Source of the DNA: Bacillus fungorum
Lineage (GTDB): Bacteria; Bacillota; Bacilli; Bacillales; Bacillaceae_G
NCBI RefSeq assembly: GCF_002746455.1
Contig: NZ_NWUW01000019.1
Location: 29,659 to 93,658, forward strand
Reading direction: 5' to 3'
DNA: 64,000 nucleotides
Below, one piece after another: positions 8,073-15,735 of this stretch. The translations under genes were made by a program, and so were the position numbers. How positions within the stretch are numbered: position 1 is the stretch's first letter; every line of letters begins with the position of its first letter. The notes beneath the pieces are model-generated. The model was given only the letters and a program-made list of their open reading frames with translations. It ran no database searches and was not told the origin of the DNA.

Positions 8073-8876
8073 TTATTTCCCCCTAGCTTTTTTGTTTGTT
8101 GCTTCTACTGCTTTTTGAATTGCCTCTGAAAAATTATATTCATATAAAGCTTTGAGACCCTCAGCTGTGGAACCACCTGGTGTTGTTACTTGTTCGCGGA
8201 GGTTAGCTGGATCTTGCGTTTGTTCAAGCATAGAAGCAGAGCCAGAAATCATTTGAATGACAAGGTGTTTGGCAGTTGCTTCATCGACTCCATAACTTTT
8301 TGTTGTTTCAATTAAGCTTTCAGCAAAGTAATAAAGGAAGGCTGGTGCACTTCCAGTAACGGCAGTAAGCTGATGAACTTCTTCCTCAGTGCAAAGTTGC
8401 GAAGTACCAATGCCTCTTAAAAGCAGTTGTAAGGTTTCCTGCTGCATCTCGTTTACTGATTGTCCCATTGTATATAAGGAGATAGACTTTCCAATTTCAG
8501 CAGCTGTATTTGGCATAATCCAAGCAACAGGTGTCCCCCCGGGAAGTCTTTCTTCTAAATAAGATGGGCCAATGCCAGCAGCTACTGTTACGACAAGTTG
8601 ATTCGATAGTAACGGAGATAATTCTGCTAATAATTCTTCATGTGCAGAAGGCGGTATTGCTAAAACAATCGTATCAACAGATGAAACATACTGTTTCCAA
8701 TCTGTTGTAATAGACACATTATATTGCCCTTGTAATTGTTCTAGCTTTTCTACGTTGCTGCGGTTAGAAACGATAATTTCTTCGATGTATTCTTTGCTTG
8801 TTTTAAGTAATCCGGAAAATATAGCTTCTGCCATACGACCAGCACCAATAAATAAAATTCGATGTTTAGTTAGCAT
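8073..8876 (-). CDS. Pyrroline-5-carboxylate reductase (ProC family)
   Basis: Encodes 267 aa. The N-terminal Rossmann motif IGAGRMAEAIFSGL gives NAD(P)H binding, and the C-terminal ProC signature is TAVTGSAPAFLYYFAESL near residue 170, followed by REQVTTPGGSTAEGL. It reduces pyrroline-5-carboxylate to proline, the last step of proline synthesis. Bacilli carry several paralogues (ProG, ProH, ProI, ComER), and this copy is not assigned to one of them. It is the first gene of a two-gene operon with yvgN, one base apart. Confidence 0.9.
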   Translation of the reverse strand: MLTKHRILFIGAGRMAEAIFSGLLKTSKEYIEEIIVSNRSNVEKLEQLQGQYNVSITTDWKQYVSSVDTIVLAIPPSAHEELLAELSPLLSNQLVVTVAAGIGPSYLEERLPGGTPVAWIMPNTAAEIGKSISLYTMGQSVNEMQQETLQLLLRGIGTSQLCTEEEVHQLTAVTGSAPAFLYYFAESLIETTKSYGVDEATAKHLVIQMISGSASMLEQTQDPANLREQVTTPGGSTAEGLKALYEYNFSEAIQKAVEATNKKARGK

Positions 8877-9019
8877 ATCCTCTATTCCTTTCTAGTGGAG
8901 ATATGTTATAAAAAACGATACCATCTTTAAGAGAATTTTGTAAAAGGAAAAGGCTTATCGAGAGAAGGGTTAATACAAATAATGTTATAAAGATTATTAT
9001 ATTTTAAAAATAGTTGTAA

Positions 9020-9053
9020 TAAAAAATCCCTGAAGCAGTTATGCCTCAGAGAT
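9020..9053 (-). terminator. Terminator after glcU-like gene
   Basis: On the minus strand an imperfect stem (CTCTGAGGCA with TGCTTCAGGG) is followed by a run of T residues, 15-20 bases after the glcU stop. Confidence 0.7.
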
Positions 9054-9068
9054 TAATAGATTATAAGT

Positions 9069-9920
9069 TTATGCTTTTGTCATACCTAGTAATACAGCGC
9101 CGCCGATAATTAAAACACTACCTAGTGCAATAAAGATCAATTGACGTTTTGTTTTCTTTTCACCTAAGAAGACAATCGCACCGAATGTTGAGATAACGAT
9201 TCCAGTTTGAGATAATGGGAAGCTTGTTGCTACTCCGACACGTGGTAATGAAAGAAGTAAGAATAAGTTTCCAGTTCCCCATAGTAAACCAGATAAAGCA
9301 TTACGGATTGCATATTTGTTAAATGGTTTATGTTTAGATGTCAGTACGACCGCACCAACAAACATACCAACTGCTTGTGGTAAAATAGCAGACCAACCAT
9401 CGATATTATACCAACGAATAATAATTACATATACAAGGTAGCCGAAAGTAGAAACAATTAAAGTAAGAAGTCCTTTTTTCAATTGTCCTGGTGGCTGTGC
9501 ATTTTCTTTATCATCTAATGATGTGAATACAACACCAACTACGATTAATAGGATTGCAATCGTTCCCAGAACAATCGTTGTTGTAGTAGTCCACTCACGG
9601 AAAGCGATAACTCCAAAGATAGAAGTTGCAACAAGTTGCATACCAGTAGAAATTGTTACAGTAGTTGAAACACCTAGTTTTTCAACTGTTTTTAATTGGT
9701 TTACTTGTCCTAAAGCCCAGAATAAACCTGAAATAAAGCCAACAATCAAGATTGTCATTGTTAAAGCTGGTTGAGTAAATACATACATAATTGTTGCGAA
9801 GAATAGAGCACCGATTGTCATACCTACCGTTTGGCTATATGCACCACCGCCCATTTTTACGCTTACTAATAAGATGTTTCCCCATGCAATTGCAGGAAGA
9901 AGCGCTAATAAAATGTCCAT
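9069..9920 (-). CDS. glcU: GRP-family sugar transporter, glucose uptake protein GlcU-like
   Basis: Encodes 283 aa, almost entirely hydrophobic, with about ten membrane helices (for example LIVGFISGLFWALGQ and LSGLLWGTGNLFLLLSL). The pattern SGLFWALGQVNQL and repeated GI.IS.FG segments match the glucose/ribose porter family, in which B. subtilis GlcU takes up glucose by proton symport. The start follows GAAGGGAGTCTTGTA. There is no glucose dehydrogenase gene next to it, unlike the B. subtilis glcU-gdh pair. A possible catabolite-response-like sequence lies upstream near 10043-10056. Confidence 0.88.
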   Translation of the reverse strand: MDILLALLPAIAWGNILLVSVKMGGGAYSQTVGMTIGALFFATIMYVFTQPALTMTILIVGFISGLFWALGQVNQLKTVEKLGVSTTVTISTGMQLVATSIFGVIAFREWTTTTTIVLGTIAILLIVVGVVFTSLDDKENAQPPGQLKKGLLTLIVSTFGYLVYVIIIRWYNIDGWSAILPQAVGMFVGAVVLTSKHKPFNKYAIRNALSGLLWGTGNLFLLLSLPRVGVATSFPLSQTGIVISTFGAIVFLGEKKTKRQLIFIALGSVLIIGGAVLLGMTKA

Positions 9921-9972
9921 TACAAGACTCCCTTCGGTTTGCTATACCAATATAATTACATATCGTTCTAAT

Positions 9973-10013
9973 GATCGGTAATGCTCCACTGATAGAGTAG
10001 AAGATTACCGATC
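9973..10013. promoter_or_regulatory. Inverted repeat upstream of glcU-like gene
   Basis: GATCGGTAAT at 9973-9982 and its exact complement at 10004-10013, 21 bases apart, about 55 bases upstream of the gene. It could be a leader hairpin or an operator. Most of the rest of 9921-10196 is A/T-rich with nothing else recognised. Confidence 0.4.
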
Positions 10014-10196
10014 GCTAAAACAGGATGAAGAATTCAAGATATAAATGCGTTTTCATTTCTTCATTTTTTCAAACACCTACATATAATAACAGGAAATTGC
10101 CTATTTTAGAAAGTAAATTCAAATAGAATGTATATTTAAATAAGAGTAAAAATTCGGTTATTTCCCAGCGGTATATCTTATTTCCTAAGAAATAAA

Positions 10197-10224
10197 GAAG
10201 CAGCTTCGAAAAAAGCTGCTTTAA
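10197..10224 (-). terminator. Terminator of the modAB operon
   Basis: Stem TAAAGCAGCTT / AAGCTGCTTCTTTA overlaps the modB stop and is followed by T-rich sequence on the minus strand. Confidence 0.8.
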
Positions 10225-10895
10225 GAGTTAGTAATTTTTTTATTAATAAGTTGAATACATAGCAGAAATACGAGTGACATACTGATAGTGATAACTACAA
10301 GTGTCCAGGCGAGTTGCATATTACTTGCATCAATGGCCATGTAAATGGCAGTTGGGATTGTCTGTGTTTTACCAGGAATGTTTCCGGCAAACATGAGTGT
10401 AGCACCAAATTCACCGAGCGCACGAACAAAGCTTAAAATCATACCGCTTAGTAGTGCAGGAAATGCAAGCGGAAGTGTGACATGTAGAAAAACTTGATAT
10501 TCACTTGCGCCAAGGTCACGGGCACTTTCTTCAATTTGTACATTCGCGATAGAAAATCCTGTTTTTGCTGATTGGTACATCAGCGGAAATGCAACAACTG
10601 TAGAAGCAATGATTGCAGCGGTAGATGTGAACATAATGGACTGCTGAAACAATGATTCTATCCACATTCCAATGGGGCTATGATTTCCAAAAATGATAAT
10701 GAGGAAAAAACCGATTACAGTTGGTGGAAGTACCATTGGTAATAAGAAAATAGTTTCTAGTATTACTTTATATCTCCATGAGGAGCGTGCTAGCGCCCGC
10801 CCAATAATCGTTCCTAAAATTGTAACGATTATGGTGGCGCATGCAGCTACTCGTAAAGATAGAAAGATTGGTGAAAAAATGGCATCAAAGCTCAT
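10221..10895 (-). CDS. modB: Molybdate ABC transporter permease ModB
   Basis: Encodes 224 aa with five to six membrane helices. The EAA loop EESARDLGASEYQVFLHVTL, near residue 123, docks the ATPase. The ALGEFGATLMFAGN stretch is characteristic of molybdate/tungstate permeases. It forms the membrane channel for molybdate import. The start is 5 bases after the modA stop and has only a weak ribosome site, so translational coupling is likely. No modC ATPase follows; the next gene is the glcU-like transporter. Confidence 0.9.
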   Translation of the reverse strand: MSFDAIFSPIFLSLRVAACATIIVTILGTIIGRALARSSWRYKVILETIFLLPMVLPPTVIGFFLIIIFGNHSPIGMWIESLFQQSIMFTSTAAIIASTVVAFPLMYQSAKTGFSIANVQIEESARDLGASEYQVFLHVTLPLAFPALLSGMILSFVRALGEFGATLMFAGNIPGKTQTIPTAIYMAIDASNMQLAWTLVVITISMSLVFLLCIQLINKKITNS

Positions 10896-10900
10896 GGCAC

Positions 10901-11707
10901 TTATGATAGGACTGTAAATCCATATTTCTTAAAGATAGATTGTGCATCTTTGGACTGCAAATACTCATAAAATGAAGTCGCCTCTTTCTTATGCTTAGAC
11001 TCTTTTATAACACCTAAAGGATAGTGGATTGGCTCATGAGAGGTAGCTGCTGCTGTCTCACCAATCTTTACTTTGTTTGAAATGAGAGCATCTGTTTTGT
11101 ATACAATACCAGCATCAACATTACCTGTTTCTACATATGTTAACACTTGGCGAACATCTTTTGTAAATACGATTTTACTTTGAATGTCATTCCATAGATT
11201 TTCATGGGTGAGAGAAGCCTTTGCGTATTTTCCCGCAGGTACAGATTCAGGTGTACCAAGTGCGATTTTCTTAATTTTTTCATCTTTTAAATCTTGAATT
11301 TTTGTAAGAGAACTATCTTTTGGGACGACTAGAACGAGCTCATTTCCAAGAAGATTTTTTCCCTCTTTTTCATTAATGAATCCTTTTTTAACAAGAGTTT
11401 GGAATTTATCTTCAGCTGCTGAGAAGAATAAATCAGCAGGTGCACCTTGTTCAATTTGTTGTTGAAGTGCACCAGAAGCGCCGAAGTTAAAAGAAATTTT
11501 AATAGTAGGTTCTTTTTCTTTATATTTTGTTTCAATTTCTTTTAATGCATCTTGTAAGCTTGCAGCTGCTGATATAGTAAGTTCGACTGTTTTTCCTTCT
11601 TTAGCAGTTGATTTCTCTTTCTTCTCTCCGCTTGTACATGCAACACTAAATATAAGAAGAAAAGAAAGTATAAGTGCCCCGATGGATCGTAATGTAAACT
11701 TATTCAT
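10901..11707 (-). CDS. modA: Molybdate-binding lipoprotein ModA
   Basis: Encodes 268 aa. Lipobox FSVACTSGEK near residue 24. ModA landmarks are LTISAAASLQDALKEIE, FNFGASGALQQQIEQGAPADLFFSA, and VPAGKYAKASL near residue 160. It binds molybdate or tungstate outside the membrane and delivers it to ModB. The ribosome site AAAGGGGATTTTTT precedes the start. Divergent from a YvgK-type regulator across a large palindrome, so probably repressed or activated by it in response to oxyanion supply. Confidence 0.93.
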   Translation of the reverse strand: MNKFTLRSIGALILSFLLIFSVACTSGEKKEKSTAKEGKTVELTISAAASLQDALKEIETKYKEKEPTIKISFNFGASGALQQQIEQGAPADLFFSAAEDKFQTLVKKGFINEKEGKNLLGNELVLVVPKDSSLTKIQDLKDEKIKKIALGTPESVPAGKYAKASLTHENLWNDIQSKIVFTKDVRQVLTYVETGNVDAGIVYKTDALISNKVKIGETAAATSHEPIHYPLGVIKESKHKKEATSFYEYLQSKDAQSIFKKYGFTVLS

Positions 11708-11730
11708 AAAAAATCCCCTTTCGTTTTGAC

Positions 11731-11782
11731 ATATTCAATTATAACTAATTATAACTAAATATAATTAGTTATAATTGAATAT
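11731..11782. promoter_or_regulatory. 23-bp perfect inverted repeat between modA and the YvgK-type regulator
   Basis: Left arm 11731-11753 (starts ATATTCAATTATAACT), 6-base spacer ACTAAA, and the exact complementary arm at 11760-11782. The arms contain repeated ATTATAACT units. It lies about 25 bases upstream of the modA start and 85 bases upstream of the divergent regulator, the natural place for a shared operator. Confidence 0.75.
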
Positions 11783-11866
11783 AATTTGAACGTGTAGCTA
11801 TTTTTAAAAAATAGGAGAAATATTCTTTTCTTTGTTACAATGAAAGGAGAAAGTGAGGAATCGTCT

Positions 11867-12787
11867 ATGGATCATCATTCCTACACAACGGAAGAAGTAG
11901 CAAAGCGATTAAAAGTATCGAAACTAACTGTGTACGACTTAATTAAAAAAGGAGAATTACCTTCTTATAGAGTTGGTAGACAGATGCGTATTGATGCAGC
12001 AGATTTAGAACAATATATAAAGCAAATGAAAACAGGGAAGGTACAAGTTACTCCTGTAAAGAATGACAGTAATAGTATCTCGAATACATGTATTATTAGC
12101 GGACAAGAACTAACGTTAGATATGTTGGCAAAGCGTATAGAAAGTCGTCTACCAAGCTCAAATATATTAAGGGCATATCAAGGTAGTTTAACAAGTTTAA
12201 TAAAAATGTATCAAGGAGAAGGAAGTATCGTTAGCTTGCATTTGTTTGATGGCGAAACGGGTACATATAATGTTCCTTATGTAAAACGTATTTTAGTTGG
12301 ACAACCGTGTACTATGATTAATTTATTAGCAAGGAACGTTGGATTTTATGTGCAAAAGGGAAATCCAAAAAATATAAAAACATGGGCTGATTTATCTCAG
12401 TCATCTATACGATTTGTAAATCGAGAAAAAGGTTCTGGTATTAGGGTATTAGTGGATGAACAATTGCGCATTCAAAAGTTGAATAAAGAAAACATTAGTG
12501 GATATGAATGGGAAGAATCGAATCATCTTGGTGTTGCCACGCAAGTCGCGAATGGAAAAGCTGATGTGGGAGTAGGGTCAGAAAAGTTTTCACAAATTGT
12601 AAACGTAGACTTTATTCCAATTATGAAAGAACAGTATGATTTAGTGATTTTAAAGAATAAAGAAAATGAAGAGCTGATTGAAGTCGTGAAAGACATTCTA
12701 CAATCGGAAGAATTTCATAATGAATTAAAAGCAATTGGCGGATACGATATGACGAAAACAGGTCAAATTATATATGAAATAAAGTGA
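11867..12787 (+). CDS. yvgK: HTH (excisionase/MerR-like) plus molybdate-binding-like domain regulator, YvgK type
   Basis: Encodes 306 aa. The N-terminal DNA-binding domain (residues ~5-55) reads TTEEVAKRLKVSKLTVYDLI then GELPSYRVGRQMRID, the excisionase/BldC-type winged helix. From residue ~95 on it resembles a periplasmic-binding PBP-like domain (NREKGSGIRVLVDEQL and QVANGKADVGVGSEK), as in molybdate-responsive regulators. ATG 11867 is chosen because a GTGAGG site sits 8 bases upstream; an earlier ATG at 11840 lacks one. Divergent from modAB, as in B. subtilis, so a molybdate-sensing regulator is the likely role. Its final codons and stop lie in a dispersed repeat. Confidence 0.85.
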   Translation: MDHHSYTTEEVAKRLKVSKLTVYDLIKKGELPSYRVGRQMRIDAADLEQYIKQMKTGKVQVTPVKNDSNSISNTCIISGQELTLDMLAKRIESRLPSSNILRAYQGSLTSLIKMYQGEGSIVSLHLFDGETGTYNVPYVKRILVGQPCTMINLLARNVGFYVQKGNPKNIKTWADLSQSSIRFVNREKGSGIRVLVDEQLRIQKLNKENISGYEWEESNHLGVATQVANGKADVGVGSEKFSQIVNVDFIPIMKEQYDLVILKNKENEELIEVVKDILQSEEFHNELKAIGGYDMTKTGQIIYEIK

Positions 12788-12840
12788 AACTTTAATCAGT
12801 GGGGGTCTTACTGCCCGTTAATGCGGGGAAAAGTCTGATT
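12781..12840. repeat. Dispersed stop-codon-associated hairpin repeat, copy 1
   Basis: Begins inside the last codons of the YvgK-type gene with AATAAAGTGAAACTTTAATC and continues into a GC-rich structure (CAGTGGGGGTCTTACTGCCC ... GCGGGGAAAAGTCTGATT) whose ends AATCAG and CTGATT pair. The same 21-base opening recurs on the minus strand at the rhomboid stop, 55163-55183, and a variant follows oppA near 5200-5220. Also overlaps the decayed peptide cistron. Confidence 0.6.
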
Positions 12841-12862
12841 TGTTGAAAGTAATGTTGTTCGT
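12818..12862 (-). pseudogene. Decayed type 2 peptide cistron
   Basis: Compared with the intact type 2 genes, the start ATG has become ACG (12860-12862). The first ten codons remain (NNITFNKSDF against NNITFNKLDF), then the frame enters the GC-rich repeat and stops after SPH. The GGAGAGATTATA ribosome site is still present after the type 1 stop. The membrane-spanning half is lost. Confidence 0.65.
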
Positions 12863-12874
12863 TATAATCTCTCC

Positions 12875-12976
12875 TTATTTGTTTAATGTAGTTGCAACAG
12901 CTTTTGCATCGACAAGTGTGGATAGCACCATGCCCATTGTATTTAAAAATTTGTTTGATTTTATTTTGTTCATCAT
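12875..12976 (-). CDS. Type 1 small peptide, copy A (33 aa)
   Basis: Starts MMNKIKSNKFLNTMG and ends LVDAKAVATTLNK. Ribosome site AAAAGGAGCGG lies 7 bases upstream. It differs from the copies at 15412-15513 and 16524-16625 at several positions while keeping the NTMGMV core and the DAKAV...LNK tail, which argues that it is translated. The N-terminal half is basic and amphipathic; there is no cleavable signal peptide or full membrane helix. Transcribed from a shared-geometry promoter at 13024-13088. Function unknown. Confidence 0.75.
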   Translation of the reverse strand: MMNKIKSNKFLNTMGMVLSTLVDAKAVATTLNK

Positions 12977-13023
12977 GCGTATCCGCTCCTTTTCAAATTG
13001 TTGTTGCCCTGCTTTATGTTTTA

Positions 13024-13088
13024 ATTATAGGAAATATAATCGCCTGCAACTATCGAATTAGCTTACGGAAGACTTACACTTTTGTAAG
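13024..13088 (-). promoter_or_regulatory. Shared-geometry promoter A
   Basis: Minus strand: CTTACAAAAGTGTAAG at 13088-13073, CGATAGT at 13055-13049, then 19 bases, then TATAAT at 13029-13024. Member of the eight-promoter set; drives type 1 peptide A. Confidence 0.8.
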
Positions 13089-13119
13089 AAAAAAAGACAT
13101 TCGCGTAAGAATGTCCTTT
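13089..13119 (-). terminator. Terminator of the LysR gene
   Basis: Minus-strand stem GGACATTC / GAATGTC followed by seven T residues, overlapping the lysR stop and abutting promoter A. Confidence 0.8.
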
Positions 13120-13984
13120 AAAGCATGTTGATATGATGATGCTCTTCAATTGTTTTTAAAAAGCTGCGCATTGAATTCGTCATATAGCTATCTTTACGGC
13201 GTATGAAAACCGTTGAAATACTACCATATTTTTCAGGGATTGCATGACAATGCACTTTACCTGCTTTAGAAAGATGATGGACAGCAGACTGTGGTACGAG
13301 TGTAATTCCAAGGCCGAGTGCAACACTGTTTAATATTGTCTCTAATATATTAAATTCCATAATTCTTTTTGGTAGTAAACCTTCATCTTTCAGCCATCGT
13401 TCTAGTTTGGAACGGTATCCACATCCTTGGTTAAAAACGAGTAGGGGCGTTGTTGTAAATTCTTCTATATGAAAAGCTTTATTTTGTGTTACAAGCATTA
13501 ATTTTTCTGTACTAACATCGTATTGCTCAATTAGTGGATGTTTAATAGGACCTGATATAAAGGCGCCATCTAATTGATGATCAAGTACTTCTCTAATCAA
13601 TTCTTCTGTTAGACCCGCTTGTAATGATAAATCGACATTGGGATAGCTTTTATAGTAAGAAGATAAAATGGTAGGTAATGTACTTACTGTTTCGACTGTA
13701 CCGATTTTTAATATGCCAGAGGGAGTTTCACTATCTAAAAATACTTGTTTTAGCTCGTCAACATCTTGCAAAATTTTATTAACATAAACGAGCAGTTTTC
13801 TTCCTTCAGCTGTGAGAGTCATGCCTCGTTTATGACGATAAAAGAGCGGTGTTTTTAGCTCGTTTTCCAGTTGTTTAATACGTGCAGTTACATTTGATTG
13901 TACGTAGTTTAATTCCTTTGCTGCACCGCTTACACTACCGCGGTCGGCGACGCTCTGGAAGATTTGTAAATCTCTTAATTCCAT
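13118..13984 (-). CDS. LysR-family transcriptional regulator
   Basis: Encodes 288 aa. The winged HTH at residues 1-60 reads [40 protein letters not shown], then a LysR substrate-binding region ([19 protein letters not shown]). ATG 13984 follows AAGGAGGATCGTATT. It is divergent from an EamA-family transporter, with a 14-bp-arm inverted repeat in between, so it most likely controls that transporter and itself. The co-inducer is unknown. Confidence 0.9.
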   Translation of the reverse strand: MELRDLQIFQSVADRGSVSGAAKELNYVQSNVTARIKQLENELKTPLFYRHKRGMTLTAEGRKLLVYVNKILQDVDELKQVFLDSETPSGILKIGTVETVSTLPTILSSYYKSYPNVDLSLQAGLTEELIREVLDHQLDGAFISGPIKHPLIEQYDVSTEKLMLVTQNKAFHIEEFTTTPLLVFNQGCGYRSKLERWLKDEGLLPKRIMEFNILETILNSVALGLGITLVPQSAVHHLSKAGKVHCHAIPEKYGSISTVFIRRKDSYMTNSMRSFLKTIEEHHHINML

Positions 13985-13999
13985 AATACGATCCTCCTT

Positions 14000-14034
14000 G
14001 ATGTTAACTATCATTATAAGTGATAGTTAACATC
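14000..14034. promoter_or_regulatory. LysR-type operator, 14-bp perfect inverted repeat
   Basis: GATGTTAACTATCA, spacer TTATAAG, then the exact complement. It lies between the divergent lysR and EamA genes and fits LysR-type boxes, which are interrupted palindromes near the divergent promoter. Confidence 0.75.
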
Positions 14035-14112
14035 ATTTTGAATCATTTTACGTGATATATTTTTTCTTTTACAATTCTCTTTGTGCAAATAGAAAGAAGT
14101 GGGGGGATTGTG

Positions 14113-15081
14113 GTGAGAAAAGGTCAAATGATAATAGGGGCTTTAGCATGTTTAATTGCAAGTATGTCATGGGGGGCAATGTTTCCGGTTGCTGATCATG
14201 CGCTAGAATACATAGATCCATTTTATTTTTCGCTCATTCGCTATGGAGCGGTGGCGATCGTACTGATTGTATTATTGTTAATGAAAGAAGGAAAACAGGC
14301 ATTTCGTTTAGAGGGAAGAGGAAAGTTACTCGTCTTTTTCGGAACGATGGCGTTTACTGTATATAATGTACTTATATTTTTAGGTCAAATGTTAATGGGG
14401 AAATCAGGCGTGATGGTTGCTTCTATTATGGAAGCACTGATGCCGATGATTTCTATTTGTATTCTATGGGGATATAAGCATGTAAAACCGAAAAAGTATA
14501 TGATAACGAGCATGATGATTGCTTTTGTAGGAGCTGTATTCGTTATTACGAAAGGTGATATGAGTTTTTTTTTAACATTGAAAGATAACATGTTTTCGCT
14601 GGCCTTTATATTTGTTGGTGTTGTAGGTTGGGTTATTTATACGATGGGTGGTCAAACGTGTAGCGATTGGTCAACATTACGTTATTCTACGTTGACGTGT
14701 GTATTTGGTACGACTGTCACAGGGATTATAACTGTAATCATTACATCGTTTGGATACGTATCGGTTCCGAGTATGGGAACGATTTCTATCGTGAAATATG
14801 ATTTATTGTTTATGATGACATTACCAGGTATCGTAGCGTTACTTGCTTGGAACTATGGTGTGAAAATTTTATCGTCCATTAATGGGATTTTATTTATTAA
14901 TTTTGTACCAATCACGACTTTAGTTATTATGATGATGCAAGGATATCGAATCACAATGTTTGATATTATAGGGACTTTACTTGTTATTGCAGCACTTATT
15001 CGCAATAATGTTTGTCAGAGAAAAGAAGAAAATATAAATAAGAAGATTTTACAAGAAGAGCAATTACGCCAAGCTGTTTAA
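14113..15081 (+). CDS. EamA/DMT-family transporter
   Basis: Encodes 322 aa with about ten membrane helices in two EamA repeats (first starting GALACLIASMSWGAMFPVA, second near FIFVGVVGWVIYTM). The C-terminal tail is charged and cytoplasmic. GTG 14113 is chosen because GGGGGG lies 6 bases upstream; GTG 14110 and ATG 14128 are alternatives. DMT carriers usually export metabolites or amino acids. The substrate here is unknown and probably matches the effector of the divergent LysR regulator. Confidence 0.85.
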   Translation: MRKGQMIIGALACLIASMSWGAMFPVADHALEYIDPFYFSLIRYGAVAIVLIVLLLMKEGKQAFRLEGRGKLLVFFGTMAFTVYNVLIFLGQMLMGKSGVMVASIMEALMPMISICILWGYKHVKPKKYMITSMMIAFVGAVFVITKGDMSFFLTLKDNMFSLAFIFVGVVGWVIYTMGGQTCSDWSTLRYSTLTCVFGTTVTGIITVIITSFGYVSVPSMGTISIVKYDLLFMMTLPGIVALLAWNYGVKILSSINGILFINFVPITTLVIMMMQGYRITMFDIIGTLLVIAALIRNNVCQRKEENINKKILQEEQLRQAV

Positions 15082-15102
15082 TAGGCAATTGGAGGATTTC
15101 AC

Positions 15103-15243
15103 ATGTTAGAAAGTTTATTGTTTTTCTTCGCCGTCGGAGTTGCCTGCGAGCTTGCAGCAATTAACCGAAATGGTCGTAAAAAGATAAAACAACAAGCTGA
15201 GATGATACAGCTTTTAAAAGAATTGAAAGAAAGAAAAATGTAA
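15103..15243 (+). CDS. Small membrane-anchored protein (46 aa)
   Basis: Starts MLESLLFFFAVGVACELAAI, one N-terminal hydrophobic helix, followed by a lysine/glutamine/glutamate-rich helical tail. The ribosome site TTGGAGGATTTCAC is strong. The stop overlaps a terminator. It follows the EamA gene by 21 bases and is probably co-transcribed. No family was recognised. Confidence 0.7.
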   Translation: MLESLLFFFAVGVACELAAINRNGRKKIKQQAEMIQLLKELKERKM

Positions 15244-15275
15244 AAAGACGACCGGGCATAGACGGTCGTCTTTTT
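15242..15275. terminator. Bidirectional terminator (copy in duplicated block B)
   Basis: Stem AAAAAGACGACCG / CGGTCGTCTTTTT with an 8-base loop. The same hairpin recurs at 16343-16374 after plsC. It ends the 46-aa gene on the plus strand and the peptide pair on the minus strand. Confidence 0.85.
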
Positions 15276-15303
15276 CTATATAAAGGGGAAAGGGGACACA
15301 AAG

Positions 15304-15399
15304 TTATACAAGCGTAGCAGCGTAAATAAAAGCAGTAAGAAGAAGAGAGCCGCTAGCTAATCCTACAAAATCTAATTTGTTAAAAGTGATGTTATTCAT
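15304..15399 (-). CDS. Type 2 small membrane peptide, copy B (31 aa)
   Basis: Starts MNNITFNKLDFVGLASGS and ends FIYAATLV. One predicted membrane helix fills the C-terminal two thirds. Ribosome site GGAG lies 8 bases upstream, right after the type 1 stop, so both are on one mRNA. Only one residue differs from copy C (L against I). The DFVG.ASG...LTA.I core also appears in the tandem peptides at 43.4-43.9 kb. Function unknown; a membrane-acting or signalling peptide is possible. Confidence 0.75.
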   Translation of the reverse strand: MNNITFNKLDFVGLASGSLLLTAFIYAATLV

Positions 15400-15411
15400 G
15401 ATACATTCTCC

Positions 15412-15513
15412 TTACTTGTTTAATGTAGAAACAACAGATTTTGCATCGATTAGAGCGGAAAATACCATGCCCATTGTATGTAAGAAATTATTCGTTTTCA
15501 TCGTGTTCATCAT
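15412..15513 (-). CDS. Type 1 small peptide, copy B (33 aa)
   Basis: Starts MMNTMKTNNFLHTMG and ends LIDAKSVVSTLNK. Ribosome site AGGAGCGG. First cistron of the B operon, followed 12 bases later by type 2 peptide B. Its conservation with copies A and C is stronger at the protein ends than expected for non-coding DNA. No signal peptide seen; it is likely cytoplasmic or membrane-associated. Confidence 0.75.
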   Translation of the reverse strand: MMNTMKTNNFLHTMGMVFSALIDAKSVVSTLNK

Positions 15514-15558
15514 ATTGATCCGCTCCTTTTCGAATAGTTGTTGTTTCTTTCTGACTTA

Positions 15559-15623
15559 ATTGTATGAAATATTTGGGGAAGTAACTATCGAATTAGCTTA
15601 CAAGAAAATTACACTTTTGTAAG
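15559..15623 (-). promoter_or_regulatory. Shared-geometry promoter B
   Basis: Minus strand: CTTACAAAAGTGTAAT at 15623-15608, CGATAGT at 15590-15584, 19 bases, TACAAT at 15564-15559. Drives the type 1/type 2 pair B. Confidence 0.8.
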
Positions 15624-15735
15624 AATTGAAATTTAACAATTAATACTCAAAATTATTACCAACTCCTAAAACTTAGTGTTATAATCGTTGTAAGAGAATG
15701 ATTATAATTCGGATATTCAGAAAGGAACGAAACAA

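Noticed and set aside
10043..10056. cre site before the glcU-like gene
   Set aside because: TGAAAACGCATTTA on the minus strand departs from the consensus at the key last CA; kept only as a remark.
12840..13131. Plus-strand ORFs over the peptide A operon
   Set aside because: They are antisense shadows of the peptide, promoter and terminator on the minus strand, with no ribosome sites.
15377..15559. Plus-strand 60-aa ORF over peptide block B
   Set aside because: Antisense to two well-supported peptide genes; no ribosome binding site.
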